From Castanea sativa (lineage: Eukaryota > Streptophyta > Magnoliopsida > Fagales > Fagaceae): a DNA stretch of 64,000 bases. The DNA lies in NCBI RefSeq assembly GCF_040712315.1, contig NC_134019.1, positions 38,407,873 through 38,471,872 on the forward strand, written 5' to 3'. Shown piece by piece: positions 28,780-40,010 of the stretch. Under the pieces are notes generated by a model. That model searched no databases and was not told where the DNA came from. It saw nothing but the letters and a program-made list of their open reading frames with translations. Each line of letters starts with the position of its first letter. Positions within the stretch are counted from its first letter, which is position 1. Both the position numbers and the translations under genes were made by a program.

Positions 28780-30516
28780 ATGTGGAGATCGGACTCCTCT
28801 GTTAGCTCTAGGATTGGTTGTCCTCTTGATATTGTGAATGAAGAAGACCTCACTGTTGGAGAAAGTGAGTACTCAGATTTTAGAAAATGGAATATTCCTA
28901 AGGTTTCTACTAAAGCTGTTTATGATCTTAATTGGACTGAAAAAAGTATTTTCTCTGAATATAGAGCTCGAACTGTTGAACAAACTTTTTCTATTTCTAA
29001 AACTCATGAAAAATGTTGTTTATTTTCCAAGAAAAATATTAACGAGTTTTTATCCAAGAAAAATCTTAAATATTTACACATTGGTTTGGTTCAAGTTGCT
29101 GTTAAACCTTTAACAAGAAAAGGAATTGATGCTTCTGTGCTTATGTGTTTATGTGATGCTAGATTTAAGAAATTTAATGATAGCATTCTTGGCATGATTA
29201 CTGCTTCTTTGTATGATGGTCCTGTTTACTTTGATTGTTATCCTGATCTTGCTCTTGCTCTTGATGATCCTAATATTATCAAAGCTTTAACTTTGAACAT
29301 ATTGACATCTGGTTATGATATGGATGATGGTAGTAGACCTTTTACTCTTATTTACCGAATTTTTTATAGATTGCTTGATTCCCAGCTAACTCCTCGGTCT
29401 AGAGGACGTGATCCTGCTGGAAAAACTATGTTGATTCAATGTTCCACCCCTGATGCTAAGATCCAAGTCCCTAAAATGATTCAATGGCAAGCTATTACTC
29501 TTCCCAAAGAATGGACTTTGGAACAAGTTGCACCACCTGTTAAACCTGTTTTTGATGAACTTGATCTTACTAAGATTGCACAATATACTGATGGAACTGT
29601 TAAAATATTTTTTGATGATACCAAATGTTTTCCTACTAACAAACCTTTAAGAATCAGTGAAGGAAGAAAGTCTTTTGTTGGATCTGAAAGTGTTGTTAAA
29701 AGAAATGCTGATGTTGACGAATTTTTGAAAAAGAATTTTGAACCACTTGATTTAAAGCTAAAAGGAGTTGCTAGCAACAATTCCCAAGTTAGCAATACTT
29801 ATTATTCAACTAAACCTGATTTTCTCCCAAAATATGACCAAGAAGAAGAAGAAGAAGATGCAAAATCTGAAACTCCTTCTGAATCTGATTTTCCACCTAT
29901 TGAAACTCCTCCTCCTTTCAAACATTTGCGTGTTATAAATTTGATAAATATGGATGTTGAAACCCCTGCTTTTCAAATTGATATGGTTGCTTTAAGTAAT
30001 GAATTCTTTTCTAAAGCAAACCGTGATAAAAGAAAGTATTACCAAAGTACTTTTGCTCAGTCTGAAAAAGATAGAATCAAAAGGAAATGGAGAGAAAAAA
30101 TGAATTTGTTAAAACAACATATTTTGTTTTTTGATTATCTTGAGAATTATTATGTTTCAAGAAATGAGGTTCACACCAATTACTTGAACGTAATAAAAAA
30201 ATATGCTTTTGTTAAACATGATAAAACTGTTGTTAAATCCAGTCATCCACCCCTTGAAACTGTTTTGATTACTTGCAAAAATGATAAAGAAAGCACTGAG
30301 GTGAAAGCCTCCCCTTTCAAAATTGCTGATGATAAAACTCCTGTTTTTGCCATTATTGAACAAAACAATTTTACTAATGAATCTTTGCATATTATTGGTC
30401 AACAGCTTGACCGTATTGAAGAAAAAATTGATGAAAAACCTTCTGTTTCAAAACCTGAGAAACCTTTGATTGATTTACCCAGTCAAAGAAAAAATATTGA
30501 TTTCAAAACTTCTTAG
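28780..30516 (+). pseudogene. Viral movement protein region (30K-type)
   Basis: First part of a polyprotein in frame 1. The first ATG is 28780; stops lie just upstream at 28741-28746. Residues about 70-220 resemble the caulimovirid 30K-superfamily movement domain, with IGLVQVAVKPLTRKG, GPVYFDCYPDLALALDD and a following basic, helical C-terminal part. Such proteins carry virus through plasmodesmata. The frame ends at TAG 30514, but the same frame resumes directly with related sequence, so this stop is probably a lesion. Confidence 0.7.
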
Positions 30517-31800
30517 AGTAAGACTTTTGATTTAGTTAATTCCCAAGTATCAACTGTTGAAAAGATTGAAAAAATGCTTGCTGATTTAAAAGTTAAAACC
30601 AAGTAAACTTCTACTTCTAGAAGCGCTGCTTGTGCTATTTCAAGAAATGAAAAAGAAATTGTTTCTGATGACGACACAAATTCTGACTCATTATCTTCAA
30701 AATCTTCCAAAAATGTTTTTGATGATGGCATAAGTTTTCCAGAAATTAAAAGATTTGTTAGAAAACCCAATCCCACGTTTTTTACAAAAAATTGGTATTC
30801 TAAACCTACTCCTCCTAATGTACAGTTTGAAGAAAGATCTTCTCAAACTCAATTTTTTGTTTCTGCTGATAAACTTTATGAATGGAATATTGATGGTTTG
30901 TCTGAACAAGAAATTATTAGCAAAATGGCTCACATGTCTATGGTTGGTATTGCATACATAAATAACCATGACAGTCTTGATCATCCTGATATTGTTGATT
31001 TGCTTGCATCCGGTTTTACTGGTTGTCTTCACGAATGGTGGGATTCACATCTCACAGAAGAATCCAGAGAATCTATTAAACATGCTGTTAAAAGAGATAC
31101 TGATGATATGCCTATTTTTGACCAAAATATTAATCGTGGTGTTCCTGATGGTGTTAATACTTTGGTTTACACCATTCTTAAACATTTTGTTGGTACTCCT
31201 TCTAATATTTCGTCTCGAATTTCTGACTACTTGAATAATTTGAGATGTCCTACTATGTCTGATTACAGATGGTACCAAGATGTATTTACTTCCAGAGTCA
31301 TGCTCAGAAAAGACTCTACAAAGCCTTATTGGAAAGAGAAGTTTATTGACGGTATGCCTCCTATTTTTGCTCACAAGGTAAAAAATGAATTAATTGGTAA
31401 AAATGATTCTATTGACTTTGATAATTTAACCTATGGTGATATTTTCAGCACTATTAAGAAAATTGGAATTAATATGTGCAATGATGAAAAATGGCTAAAA
31501 CAACAGTTAAAAGATAAAAAGAAAGCTAAATATGAAATGGGTAATTTCTGTGAACAATATGGTTTACCTCCTATTGCCCCTTCCAGGAAAAAATGAAAAA
31601 GTAAACATGATAAGGTTTACAAAAGTTATTCCCATAAAAAGTATAAAAGATACAAAACACACTTTGTTAAACCCAATGATTTTTATAAAAACAAATCTGC
31701 TTTTCAAAAACATGATAAACAAAGATCAGGAAAAGGTAAGTGCTTTAACTGTGGCAAATTTGGCCATTTCAGTAAAGACTAAACCCAAAAGCCTGATAAG
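30517..31800 (+). pseudogene. Viral coat protein region with damaged zinc knuckle
   Basis: Continues frame 1 past stops at 30514 and 30604. A long open part (30898-31596) carries a coat-like region with YWKEKFIDGMPPIFAHKV. After a stop at 31594 the basic tail leads to a CCHC knuckle at 31741-31782: Cys, Cys and His are present, but the fourth ligand codon is TAA (31780-31782). The coat region would package nucleic acid. It cannot now give a full product without readthrough. Confidence 0.7.
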
Positions 31801-32835
31801 TTGAAAAATAAGTTGAACATGTTGAACATTAATAATAATGATCAAAATGAATTATTTCAGATTCTTGAATCTGCTGCTTCAACTGATTCCTTTGAAGACG
31901 ATTTTTCCTCCTCATCTGATTTTGATTATCACTCTCATAGTGATGTTTCTAAATCTCCTAATATTAAACTTGGCTGTAGAGATTCTTGTTGTAATGTGAT
32001 TAAATCTGTTAAAATGTTAACCAAAAGTAAAGAGAACGATAATTTACTATTAACAATGATAAGTAAAATTGAAGACCCTAATTTACAAAAAGATTATCTT
32101 GACAAGTTTTTGAAAAACTTAACAAAAGAAGATAAGGTTAAAAGACCTAATTCTACGATAAGTTTTGAAGAAACTCTGAAAAGATTTAATAAAAATAAAT
32201 CAAAAGAGATAACTGTTAATGATCTTCAACATGAAATAAAAACTGTTAAACAAGAAATAATTCAATTAAAAAATGATTTTAAAACTATTAAACATGAAAA
32301 TGATCATCTTAAACAAGAATTGTTAATTCTAAAAATTGATAAAACTATGGATAAGCACCAATCTGATGATGATGAGCAAAAGGACGGAGATGAATCTGAT
32401 CAACAAGCTTCTCCTTTTGGTGATGTTTCTGATCATACTTTAATTAATTTGATTGATAATCAATTGTCTCTTGTTAAACATATGCTTCCCAAATGGTACA
32501 CTAAAGTCAAAATCGTTGTTACTCATGATTATGCTTTTGATGTTGTTGCTATGATTGATTCTGGTGCTGATGTTAACTGTATTCAAGAAGGACTGATTCC
32601 TTCTAAATATTTTGAAAAATCTACTGAAAAATTAGTTTCTGCTAATGGAACTAAAATGAAAATCAAGTATAAATTAAATAATGCTCATATTTACCATGAT
32701 AATGTTTGCTTCAAAATTCCCTCTGTACTTGTTAAAAACATGACTGATAAAGTAATTCTTAGTTTGCCTTTTATTGATTCTTTGTATCCTTTTCTTACTG
32801 AAGATGATGGAATTACTACTGAGTCTTTGCTTTGA
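31801..32835 (+). pseudogene. Viral spacer and aspartic protease region
   Basis: A frame-1 continuation of 344 open codons. It has an acidic, Lys-rich stretch with a coiled-coil-like segment (about 32200-32360), then a retropepsin-like domain with AMIDSGADVNCI (32551-32586) and the downstream element VILSLPFID. It ends at TGA 32833, close to where the polymerase region begins in relatives with a full polyprotein. No polymerase sequence follows. Confidence 0.75.
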
Positions 32836-33138
32836 TCCAAAATTCTCCGTAGCATGTTATCTTCCTACAATAATATTCTCCAACACTCTTTCCACAATAT
32901 TCTCCAACACAATCATAGTCATCCTAACATTCATTGTCCGGCACAACTATTATATATTCCTATTGAACTTTGGCTTTTGAAACATACTTTTCAAAAGAAT
33001 TTTATTAATACTATTTACTCACACTTTTCCAAAAAATATTCTATCATACTATTAACTATGGCCAACTAGCTTAACATCCTCTCCCTTACTTGGCAGGACA
33101 ACGTAAGATTTAATACTACCACTACTAAGTGGAATATT
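32836..33138 (+). other. Intercistronic spacer where polymerase would be expected
   Basis: About 300 bp, AT-rich, with a short direct repeat of 'atattctccaacac'. No reverse transcriptase or RNase H motif was seen in the ORF translations around it. It joins the protease frame to ORF2. Confidence 0.6.
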
Positions 33139-34591
33139 ATGACTTCTTCGGCAGAGAAGAGGGACAAGGGGAAAACACCTGCACAGGACTTTCCTCAAGA
33201 CGAAAGGTTCCCAGCGGGATACCCTTTTGTAATGCATGAAGGCGCATTTTCTGGAGTAAAATCCAGTAATGCAACATCCCTTCAGGAATTTGTCCCGGCA
33301 GAGGTGACATATTCTAGTGGTGATATCATATTAACTTTATAGGAAGTATTGAACACAGACTTGCAATTCCATAATGGAATCTATAGTGAATTACCAGATT
33401 CCATTAAGTTCATTCTAGACAATCTTCAAGCTGCCCATTCTTCAGACCACCACAAACTATTCAACAAAACCATGAGAGCACTTGAAATTCACCTTGTTAA
33501 CCTTGCTACCCAAATTGTTGACCCTACTATTGAAAATGCAGCCTTTTGCCGACCAACTTTTTAATTGCCTTGTTTACGCTCAAAACCATCATGATGAATC
33601 AAACATGATTAGTCAACTCTTTGGCAAAGAGAAAATCCATTCAATGGATAGAAAGACTATAATGGGTACTGATTTTGCTAGATTGAATCTAAAAAACCAA
33701 TCTTTGCTTAAAAGTGTTGTTGCCAACTTGCCTCCAGAAGTACAAACTTGTATTTTTGAAAGCAAGGCTATGACTAAAGATCTTAATCTTTGGTTAAAAC
33801 ATTTCAAAACTCTTGTCTCAATTGCCCCTACCATTGTTGAACCTGATGGCCCCAACAGAGGCTACCTGAAAAAGAAATGGGGAAAATACTTTGGGAGTAG
33901 TCTCAGAGTACATGAAAAAACCCATCCTTTCCCTGGCCTTTTGATTAATTTTGAAGATGGTTCTGATGATGATCCTTTTTGGCTTTCTCAAATGTTTGAA
34001 TTTGGTTTTGTTAAACTCATCAAATTAACAAGTCATAATCAAATTAACCAGTTCCCTAATATTATCCAAAAGGCTGTTGCAGATGTTGCAGCAACCCTTT
34101 ATGTTTCAATCAGATGTTGGAGTACTTTGTCCAAATGGGAAAAGAAAAATTGGATGAATGTTCAACCTTCCAAGCATCTTGTTCTTATTAATGGATATAG
34201 TCACCAAGGTCAATGGTATGAAGGAAATGCTTATGTTTCCCATAAACATCCCTATGCTCTTGCTGAATGTTGGAGAAGTTACTTTAACAATCGAATTCTT
34301 GATCTCTCTGAAGAATTATGGAAAGACTAATATTTCTTTGGTTGTATAGACAGAATTTCTGTTTTTGTTAACAAACCTTATACTTCTGTAGTCCGACACT
34401 TACAATGGGTAGAACATGATGACCCAAGAATATTCCTCACAAGAGATCCTGTTTACGAACCATTAATATATTGTGGTTTCTGTAACCAATATTCAACCTA
34501 TCATGAACATGAATGCAATGATGATCTCCTATGGGATCCCTTTCCTAGGGACCCTTATGCTGGTTACCCGTCTGATGCAGCTTCTGCCTAG
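33139..34591 (+). pseudogene. Viral ORF2, unknown function, broken copy C
   Basis: Begins ATG 33139 (MTSSAEKRDKGKTP). It has an in-frame stop at 33340-33342, a frameshift near 33535-33550, an in-frame stop at 34328-34330 and the natural-looking stop at 34589-34591. The intact length would be roughly 480 residues. The central part contains VVANLPPEVQTCIFESKAMT. The C-terminus carries the same C-x2-C-x6-H-x-H-x-C cluster as block B. I do not recognise the family. Its position downstream of the polyprotein matches ORF2 of florendoviruses, which is also uncharacterised. Confidence 0.65.
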
Positions 34592-34901
34592 AAGCATACT
34601 GGTCTAACTAGATGATGCTTCTATTTGCCGAAGATACTTTCCTGACAATAATGATCCCTTGTTGACTATATTGGCACCATCACTCTTCCATTGTTGACCA
34701 TTCCAAGATACAGGCTTTGCGAAAAGATAAAATTATTTTGTTGATACTTTTGGCACTACTAGCCAACCTACTTTCGGTCTCAAAAGCTGATTTGATTCCC
34801 TCCAGATATTGCTCTCTTATTGCCCCTCACGGGTCCTAATGTGAATAGTAAAATGTCACTATATACTTTGTACTGTTTACTACTTTATTCACTTATATAA
34901 G
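34592..34901 (+). promoter_or_regulatory. 35S-like viral promoter
   Basis: Lies between ORF2 and the 3' end of the + unit. The TATA box is 'cttatataagg' (34892-34902). The upstream sequence holds several TTGAC words. The inverted copy at 27566-27880 preserves the same region, which supports it being an ancestral element part. Predicted start site about 25-35 bp after the TATA box. Confidence 0.6.
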
Positions 34902-35113
34902 GGGGTTGTCCCTTATTGTGAAACTCAGAATCTTTTTCTAGGATTTCCCTTAGAACTCTCTCTAGGACCTCCTTAGATCAAGATATCTCACTGATTACAC
35001 AAAGCTTGTAACTAGGAACCAGGACTAGCTTTCAAGCCTTGTACTGTTTACCCAACCTGTTGATCACTGTAATCTTGTTGCTACTACTACTGTAAGTACT
35101 TTGATGTATATTC

Positions 35114-35119
35114 AATAAA
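35114..35119 (+). terminator. Viral poly(A) signal AATAAA
   Basis: AATAAA about 190 bp downstream of the predicted start site. This fits the terminally redundant pregenomic RNA of Caulimoviridae. The copy ends a few bases later. The - strand counterpart is 27347-27352. Confidence 0.6.
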
Positions 35120-35589
35120 CAAAAGTGGGCTATGGTGACGAAATCTAGTGCGAATAAACAATTTCGTCACCAAATGATAACATTTAGTGAGGAAAAGAAG
35201 AATTCCTCATCAAATATTATAAAAATTTAAAAATTCGTGACGAAATCAATATTTCGTTACCAAAGATGTACTAATTGGTGACAAAATCAATATTTCGTCA
35301 CCAAAGATGTACAAGTTGGTGACGAAATATTTATTTCGTCACTATAGGTCATGAAAAAAAGGCAAACCTAGGGTGACGAAAAATTCGTGTCACCAAAGAC
35401 TTACCAGAGGTGACGAAATTCTAAATTCGCCACCCAATATTAGGATGTAGGTGTTTTTGGTGACGAAATAAATTTTCGTCACCTATTGTTTAACTGAAGA
35501 CTAACCAGAGAGTGACAAAATTCCAAATTCATCATCCAATATTAAGATGGAGGTGTTTTTGGTGTTTGTCACCTATTGTTTACAAATAA

Positions 35590-37165
35590 TTAAGGATGAC
35601 CATGGGTAGGGTATACCCATATATACCCGACCCAATTAATTTATCCATGGATATTTGATTACTTTACCTAATTAGTATCCATATCCAATTGTTACCCGGT
35701 CTATTTATCCATTGATATCCATACTTTACCCAATGCCGATTTTTATAAAATCACCAAATATGCTCAAAAACCACTAAAATGACCAATATATCCTCAAAAT
35801 CTCTAAAATAAGCAAAATAACCATGAAACCTTTAAAATGACCAAAATACTTCTACAATCTCTAAAATCACCAATTATGCTTAAAAAAAACCACTAAAAAG
35901 ACCAAAATATCCCAAAATCTCTCAAATGAGCAAAATACCCATAAAATAACCTAAGATTGACCAAAATACCCCTGAAATCAACAAATATGCTTAAAAACCA
36001 CAAAAAATTACCAAAATACACCCTAAACCTAATAAATGACCGAAACCCGCAAATCCTAAAAAATGACGAAAGTACATGCGAACCTAAAAAATTACCAAAA
36101 TGCCCCTGAAACCTAAAATTTGGCCAAAATACACCTTAAACAAAAAATTACCAAAATATCCCCTAAACTTAAAAAATAACTGAAATACCTACGAAACCTA
36201 AAAACTGACTGAAATAGCCTTGATGCTTGAAAATTACCAAAACAATCCTAATCCTAAAAAAATGACCAAAATACCCCCTTAAACTTAAAAAATGACCAAA
36301 ATACCCTTGAAACCAATAAAATGACAAAAATGGCCCTAAAACCTATATGATGATACAAACACACCCTAAACCTAAAAGATGATCGAAATACTCTCAAATC
36401 TAAAAATGACAAAAATACCCCTAAATGACCAAAATACTTATTTTTATAATTTCGGGCTATTTTGGTCATTTTTTAGTTTTTGGGGGTGTTTTGGTTATTT
36501 TATAAGTTTTAGGGGTATTTTGGTCATTTTTTAAGGTTTTGAGGGTATTTTCGGTTATTTTTTAGGTTTACAGGAAATTACTATGACTATAGTATACTAA
36601 ATTAGTAATTTTCATATTTTGGAGGGTATTTTGGTCATTTTTAGATTTCAAGGGTATTTTGGTCATTTTTAGGTTTTGGGGAGTATTTCGGTCATTTCTT
36701 GGGTTTAGGACATATTTTTGTCATTTTTAAGTTTCAGGGAGTATTTTGGTCATTTTAAAGGTTTCAGGGGTATTTCGGTTATTTTTTAGGTTTGGGGGAT
36801 ATTTTAGTTTTTTTTTTTTTAGTTTTCAGGGATATTTTGTTAATGTTTTAAGTTTTCGGAGTATTTTGGTAATTTTATGATTTTAGAGGTATTTCGGTCA
36901 TTTTTTAGATTTAGGGTGCATTTTGGCAATTTTAGAGGATTTTAGGAGTACTTTGGTTATTTGCAAGTTTTAGGGGCAATTTGGTAATTTTGGTTATTGG
37001 GTAATTGGGTGGGTTATGGTTTACCCATAATAATTTCGTTGAGTTAGGTTTGGGTTAGATGTAATTAGTTAAATGAGTAATAATCGGTAAGTGAGTAATA
37101 TCTAAACCGTATCCAAACCGTTTGCACCTAATAATGGGTAAATGGGTAAGAATTTTTGACGGACC
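35590..37165. repeat. Head-to-head inverted minisatellite arrays
   Basis: From about 35740 to 36435 the sequence is a degenerate repeat of about 28-30 bp built on 'tgaccaaaatacccctaaa'. From about 36445 to 36990 the complement ('ttttaggggtattttggtca' type) is repeated. The centre is near 36440-36455. Flanks carry 'gggtatacccatatataccc' on the left and 'aatgggtaaatgggtaag' on the right. No coding potential. Confidence 0.8.
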
Positions 37166-37320
37166 CAAAAAGCCCACTAAAAAAATCTTATTTGTGATGG
37201 CAAAATAAAACCCTCGCAAATACTTGGTAAAATGTGAAATATTTTTGACCAACAAGAAAAGCTATCACAATTATGTGTTATAATTGTCATAAATACTAAT
37301 CTTTTGGAGGGAACTAAAAT

Positions 37321-38335
37321 ATTAGTATTTTTCATGTTTACATTAATTTCATATATTTTTCATACTTACAAAATTTCAAGGTGATTAAAAATTAATAGGC
37401 ATGTCATCAATTAATTGTCTAAATTCAAGTTTTTGTATTTTAAAATAACACATAAAAGATGAGTTTAAGATCAAATGGTAAATTACATCCGATTGGCATG
37501 AAAATTGTCATGCATGTTAAGAACATATAGAACATGTAATCCAACGGTTAGATTTTCAAATTATGCATTCAATAATAAGCTATTGGGTGCTGTAATATTT
37601 TTTAGAGTTACATCAGGTGCAACTTGAACCCAACCCTATATTTCTTAATTCAAAGTAAATTTCAACAAATCCACCGTTAGATTACATTATCTTCATATAT
37701 TTTTCATGATTACAAAATTTCAAGGTGATCAAAGATTAATAGTCATGTCATCAATCAATTATCTAGATTCAAGTTTTAGTAGTTTAAAATAATGCATAAA
37801 ATATGAATTTATAGATCAAATGGTAAATTACATCCGATTGGCTTGAAAATTGGCATTCATGTTAAGAAAATATAGAAAATGTAATCCAACGGTTGGATTT
37901 TCAAAATATGAATTCAGTATTAAGTTATTGGGTGGTGTAACATTTTTTTGAATTACATCAGGTGTAACTTGAACCTAACCTTGTATTTCTTAATTCGATG
38001 TGAATTTTGACAAATCTACCGTTAGATTACATTATCTTCATATATTTTTCTTACTTACAAAATTTCAAGGTGATCAAAGATTAATAGTCATGTTATCAAT
38101 CAATTGTTTAGATTCAAGTTTTAATAGTTTAAAATAATGCATAAAATATGAGTTTTTAGATCATATTGAAAATTACATCTGATTGGCATAAAAATTGGCA
38201 TTCATGTTAAGAAAATATAGAAAATGTAATTCAACGGTTGGATTTTCAAAATATGAATTTAGTAATAAGTTATTGGTGGTGTAACATTTTTTTGAGTTAT
38301 ATCAGGTGTAATTTGAACCTAGCCCTATATTTCTT
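37321..38335 (+). repeat. Three tandem copies of a 344-bp repeat
   Basis: The anchor 'aaatttcaaggtgat' recurs at about 37371, 37715 and 38059. Each unit contains 'aattacatc(c/t)gattggca' and 'aacggttggattttcaaa'. A diverged, inverted copy of the same family appears near 57255-57480. Confidence 0.8.
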
Positions 38336-38396
38336 GGTGGAGAATTGAATTAGAGAGGAACCAAGAGATTCAACCCAGTAAGATGAGGAAGTGCGT

Positions 38397-38545
38397 AATT
38401 TTGATAAAATGTTTAGTGATTCAAAGCATGAGCTGTATCCAGGTTACACATATTACACTCTTTTGAAATTTATCATTTAGATGCTAAATGTGAAGGTAAC
38501 AACCAACTTGAGTAATAAGGGGCTTGACATGATAAGGGGTTTTTT
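38397..38545 (+). pseudogene. CACTA transposase (TNP2-like) relic
   Basis: The frame contains NFDKMFSDSKHELYPGYT, then LLKFII, one stop, and MLNVKVTTNLSNKGLDMI. The pattern 'elYPGc ... lKv ... wsnksfdmLL' is the N-terminal part of TNP2-type transposases. It is short and interrupted. Confidence 0.6.
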
Positions 38546-39180
38546 TGTTTATAGTAGTGGCTAGGTTTTTGTGTTAATGTTGGTGGCTGTACTTTTTGTT
38601 TAATGGTGGTAGTTGGGTGTTTTGTTTATGGTAGTAGCTGGGTTTTTGTGTAAATGGTGGTGGCTGTGTTTTTTGTTTAATAATAGTAGTGGGTTTTTGG
38701 TTTTTGGTGGTGGTTGAGTTTTTTGTTTAATGTTGGTGATGGGTTTTTTGTTTATAGTGATGGTTGGGTTTTTTGTTTATGGCAGTGACTGAGTTTTTGT
38801 GTTGATGGTGGTGGCTGTGTTTTTTGTTTAATGGTGGTGGTGGGTTTTTTGTTTATGGTAGTGGCGGGTTTTTTGTTTATAGTAGTGGCTGGGTTTTTGT
38901 ATTAATGGTGATGGCTGTGTTTTTTGTTTAATAGTAGTAGTGGGATTTTTGTTTATGAACAGGTTGTGTTTTTTGTTTATAGTGGTGGCTGGGTTTTTGT
39001 ATTAATGGTAGTGGCTGTGTTTTTTGTTTAATGGTAGTAGTGAGTTTTTTGTTTATGGTGGTGGCTATGATTTTTGTTTAATGGTGGTGGCTAGTTCTTT
39101 TTTTAGTAGTGTTCGCTAGATTTTTTATTCGTTGTGGTGGTTGGGTTTGTGTTTATGATGATGGCTGGATTTTTGTTTTG
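38540..39180 (+). repeat. G/T-rich minisatellite, about 25-30 bp unit
   Basis: Variants of 'gggttttttgtttatggtag' alternate with 'ttgtttaatggtggtagtgg'. A higher-order pattern of a few units is visible. It begins directly after the transposase relic. Confidence 0.75.
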
Positions 39181-40010
39181 GATTTCACTTTATTTGTTTT
39201 GTTTTAAATTGGAATTTTTCTGCATTCTTTATGATTTCTCCATGGTTTGTAATGTGGGTTTGGTTTTTATTTGATGAGAATGTTGTAGGTCTTCTTTCTT
39301 TGATAGTTTGGCTTCATATGATGTTGCATTATGATTATTTTGTTTAGTTTGTTATTGGGTATTCTGTGGACATTTTCTACATTGTCTTACTAATAATATT
39401 TTTTTTTTGTAGTACATCTTATCAAGGATATAGGTTTGCAATCTAGTTTGTTATTGATATATTTTCCTTTATACTTGTGCAGATATGGGATTGGTGGCAA
39501 AAAGATAGCTTTTGTGGGACTACTTGAACTCAAATAATTTTCTGTAAAGTTTGGAAGTTAAGACATCATTTGTATATAAATAGTTGTAATTACTTTGTGA
39601 ACATCTTTATTGCATTTTTAGATTGTATGGATGTTTTTTTTATGGATTTGGTTAGAAATGAATGGATTTTTTTATTTTATTTTATGGATTTGGATAGAAA
39701 CGAACATGTTAATGTAATGGCAAGTAAATGTAAAGAATATTAATAAAAAAATAAAATTGGTGACGATAATTTTTGTCGCCATATCTGACTATAAGCAAAA
39801 TTTGGTGACAAAATAATTCGTCATCTAATCTATTGAAATTATAAATAAATAAAAAAAACAATCGGTGACGCAAAACTTTGTCACCTAATCTATTTGAAAT
39901 TGGAAAAAAAAAAAAAACATTTTGTGACGAAATATTTCGTCATTGAAAATAAGGTTTAGTGACAAAAATATTAGGTGACGAAAAACTTTCGTTATTTATC
40001 ATTTTTTATT

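Larger units (their letters stand above)
26955..35125. mobile_element. Endogenous Caulimoviridae (florendovirus-like) complex
   Basis: From left to right: a truncated ORF2 piece (-), a second 3' block with ORF2 C-terminus, promoter and poly(A) signal (-), then a + strand unit with movement protein, coat protein, protease, ORF2, promoter and poly(A) signal. Movement and coat domains together with a DSGA protease identify a plant pararetrovirus relative. A separate downstream ORF of unknown function recalls the published florendovirus layout. No reverse transcriptase or RNase H region is found. The copy is broken by four in-frame stops in the polyprotein, and by two stops and one frameshift in ORF2. 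Confidence 0.8.

Noticed and set aside
28560..28853. 97-codon - strand frame between the inverted viral blocks
   Set aside because: No relation to ORF2 or to any known viral protein is visible, and it overlaps the start of the movement protein region.
36254..36469. 71-codon frame in the minisatellite
   Set aside because: The translation is periodic and follows the 28-30 bp repeat; it is not a gene.
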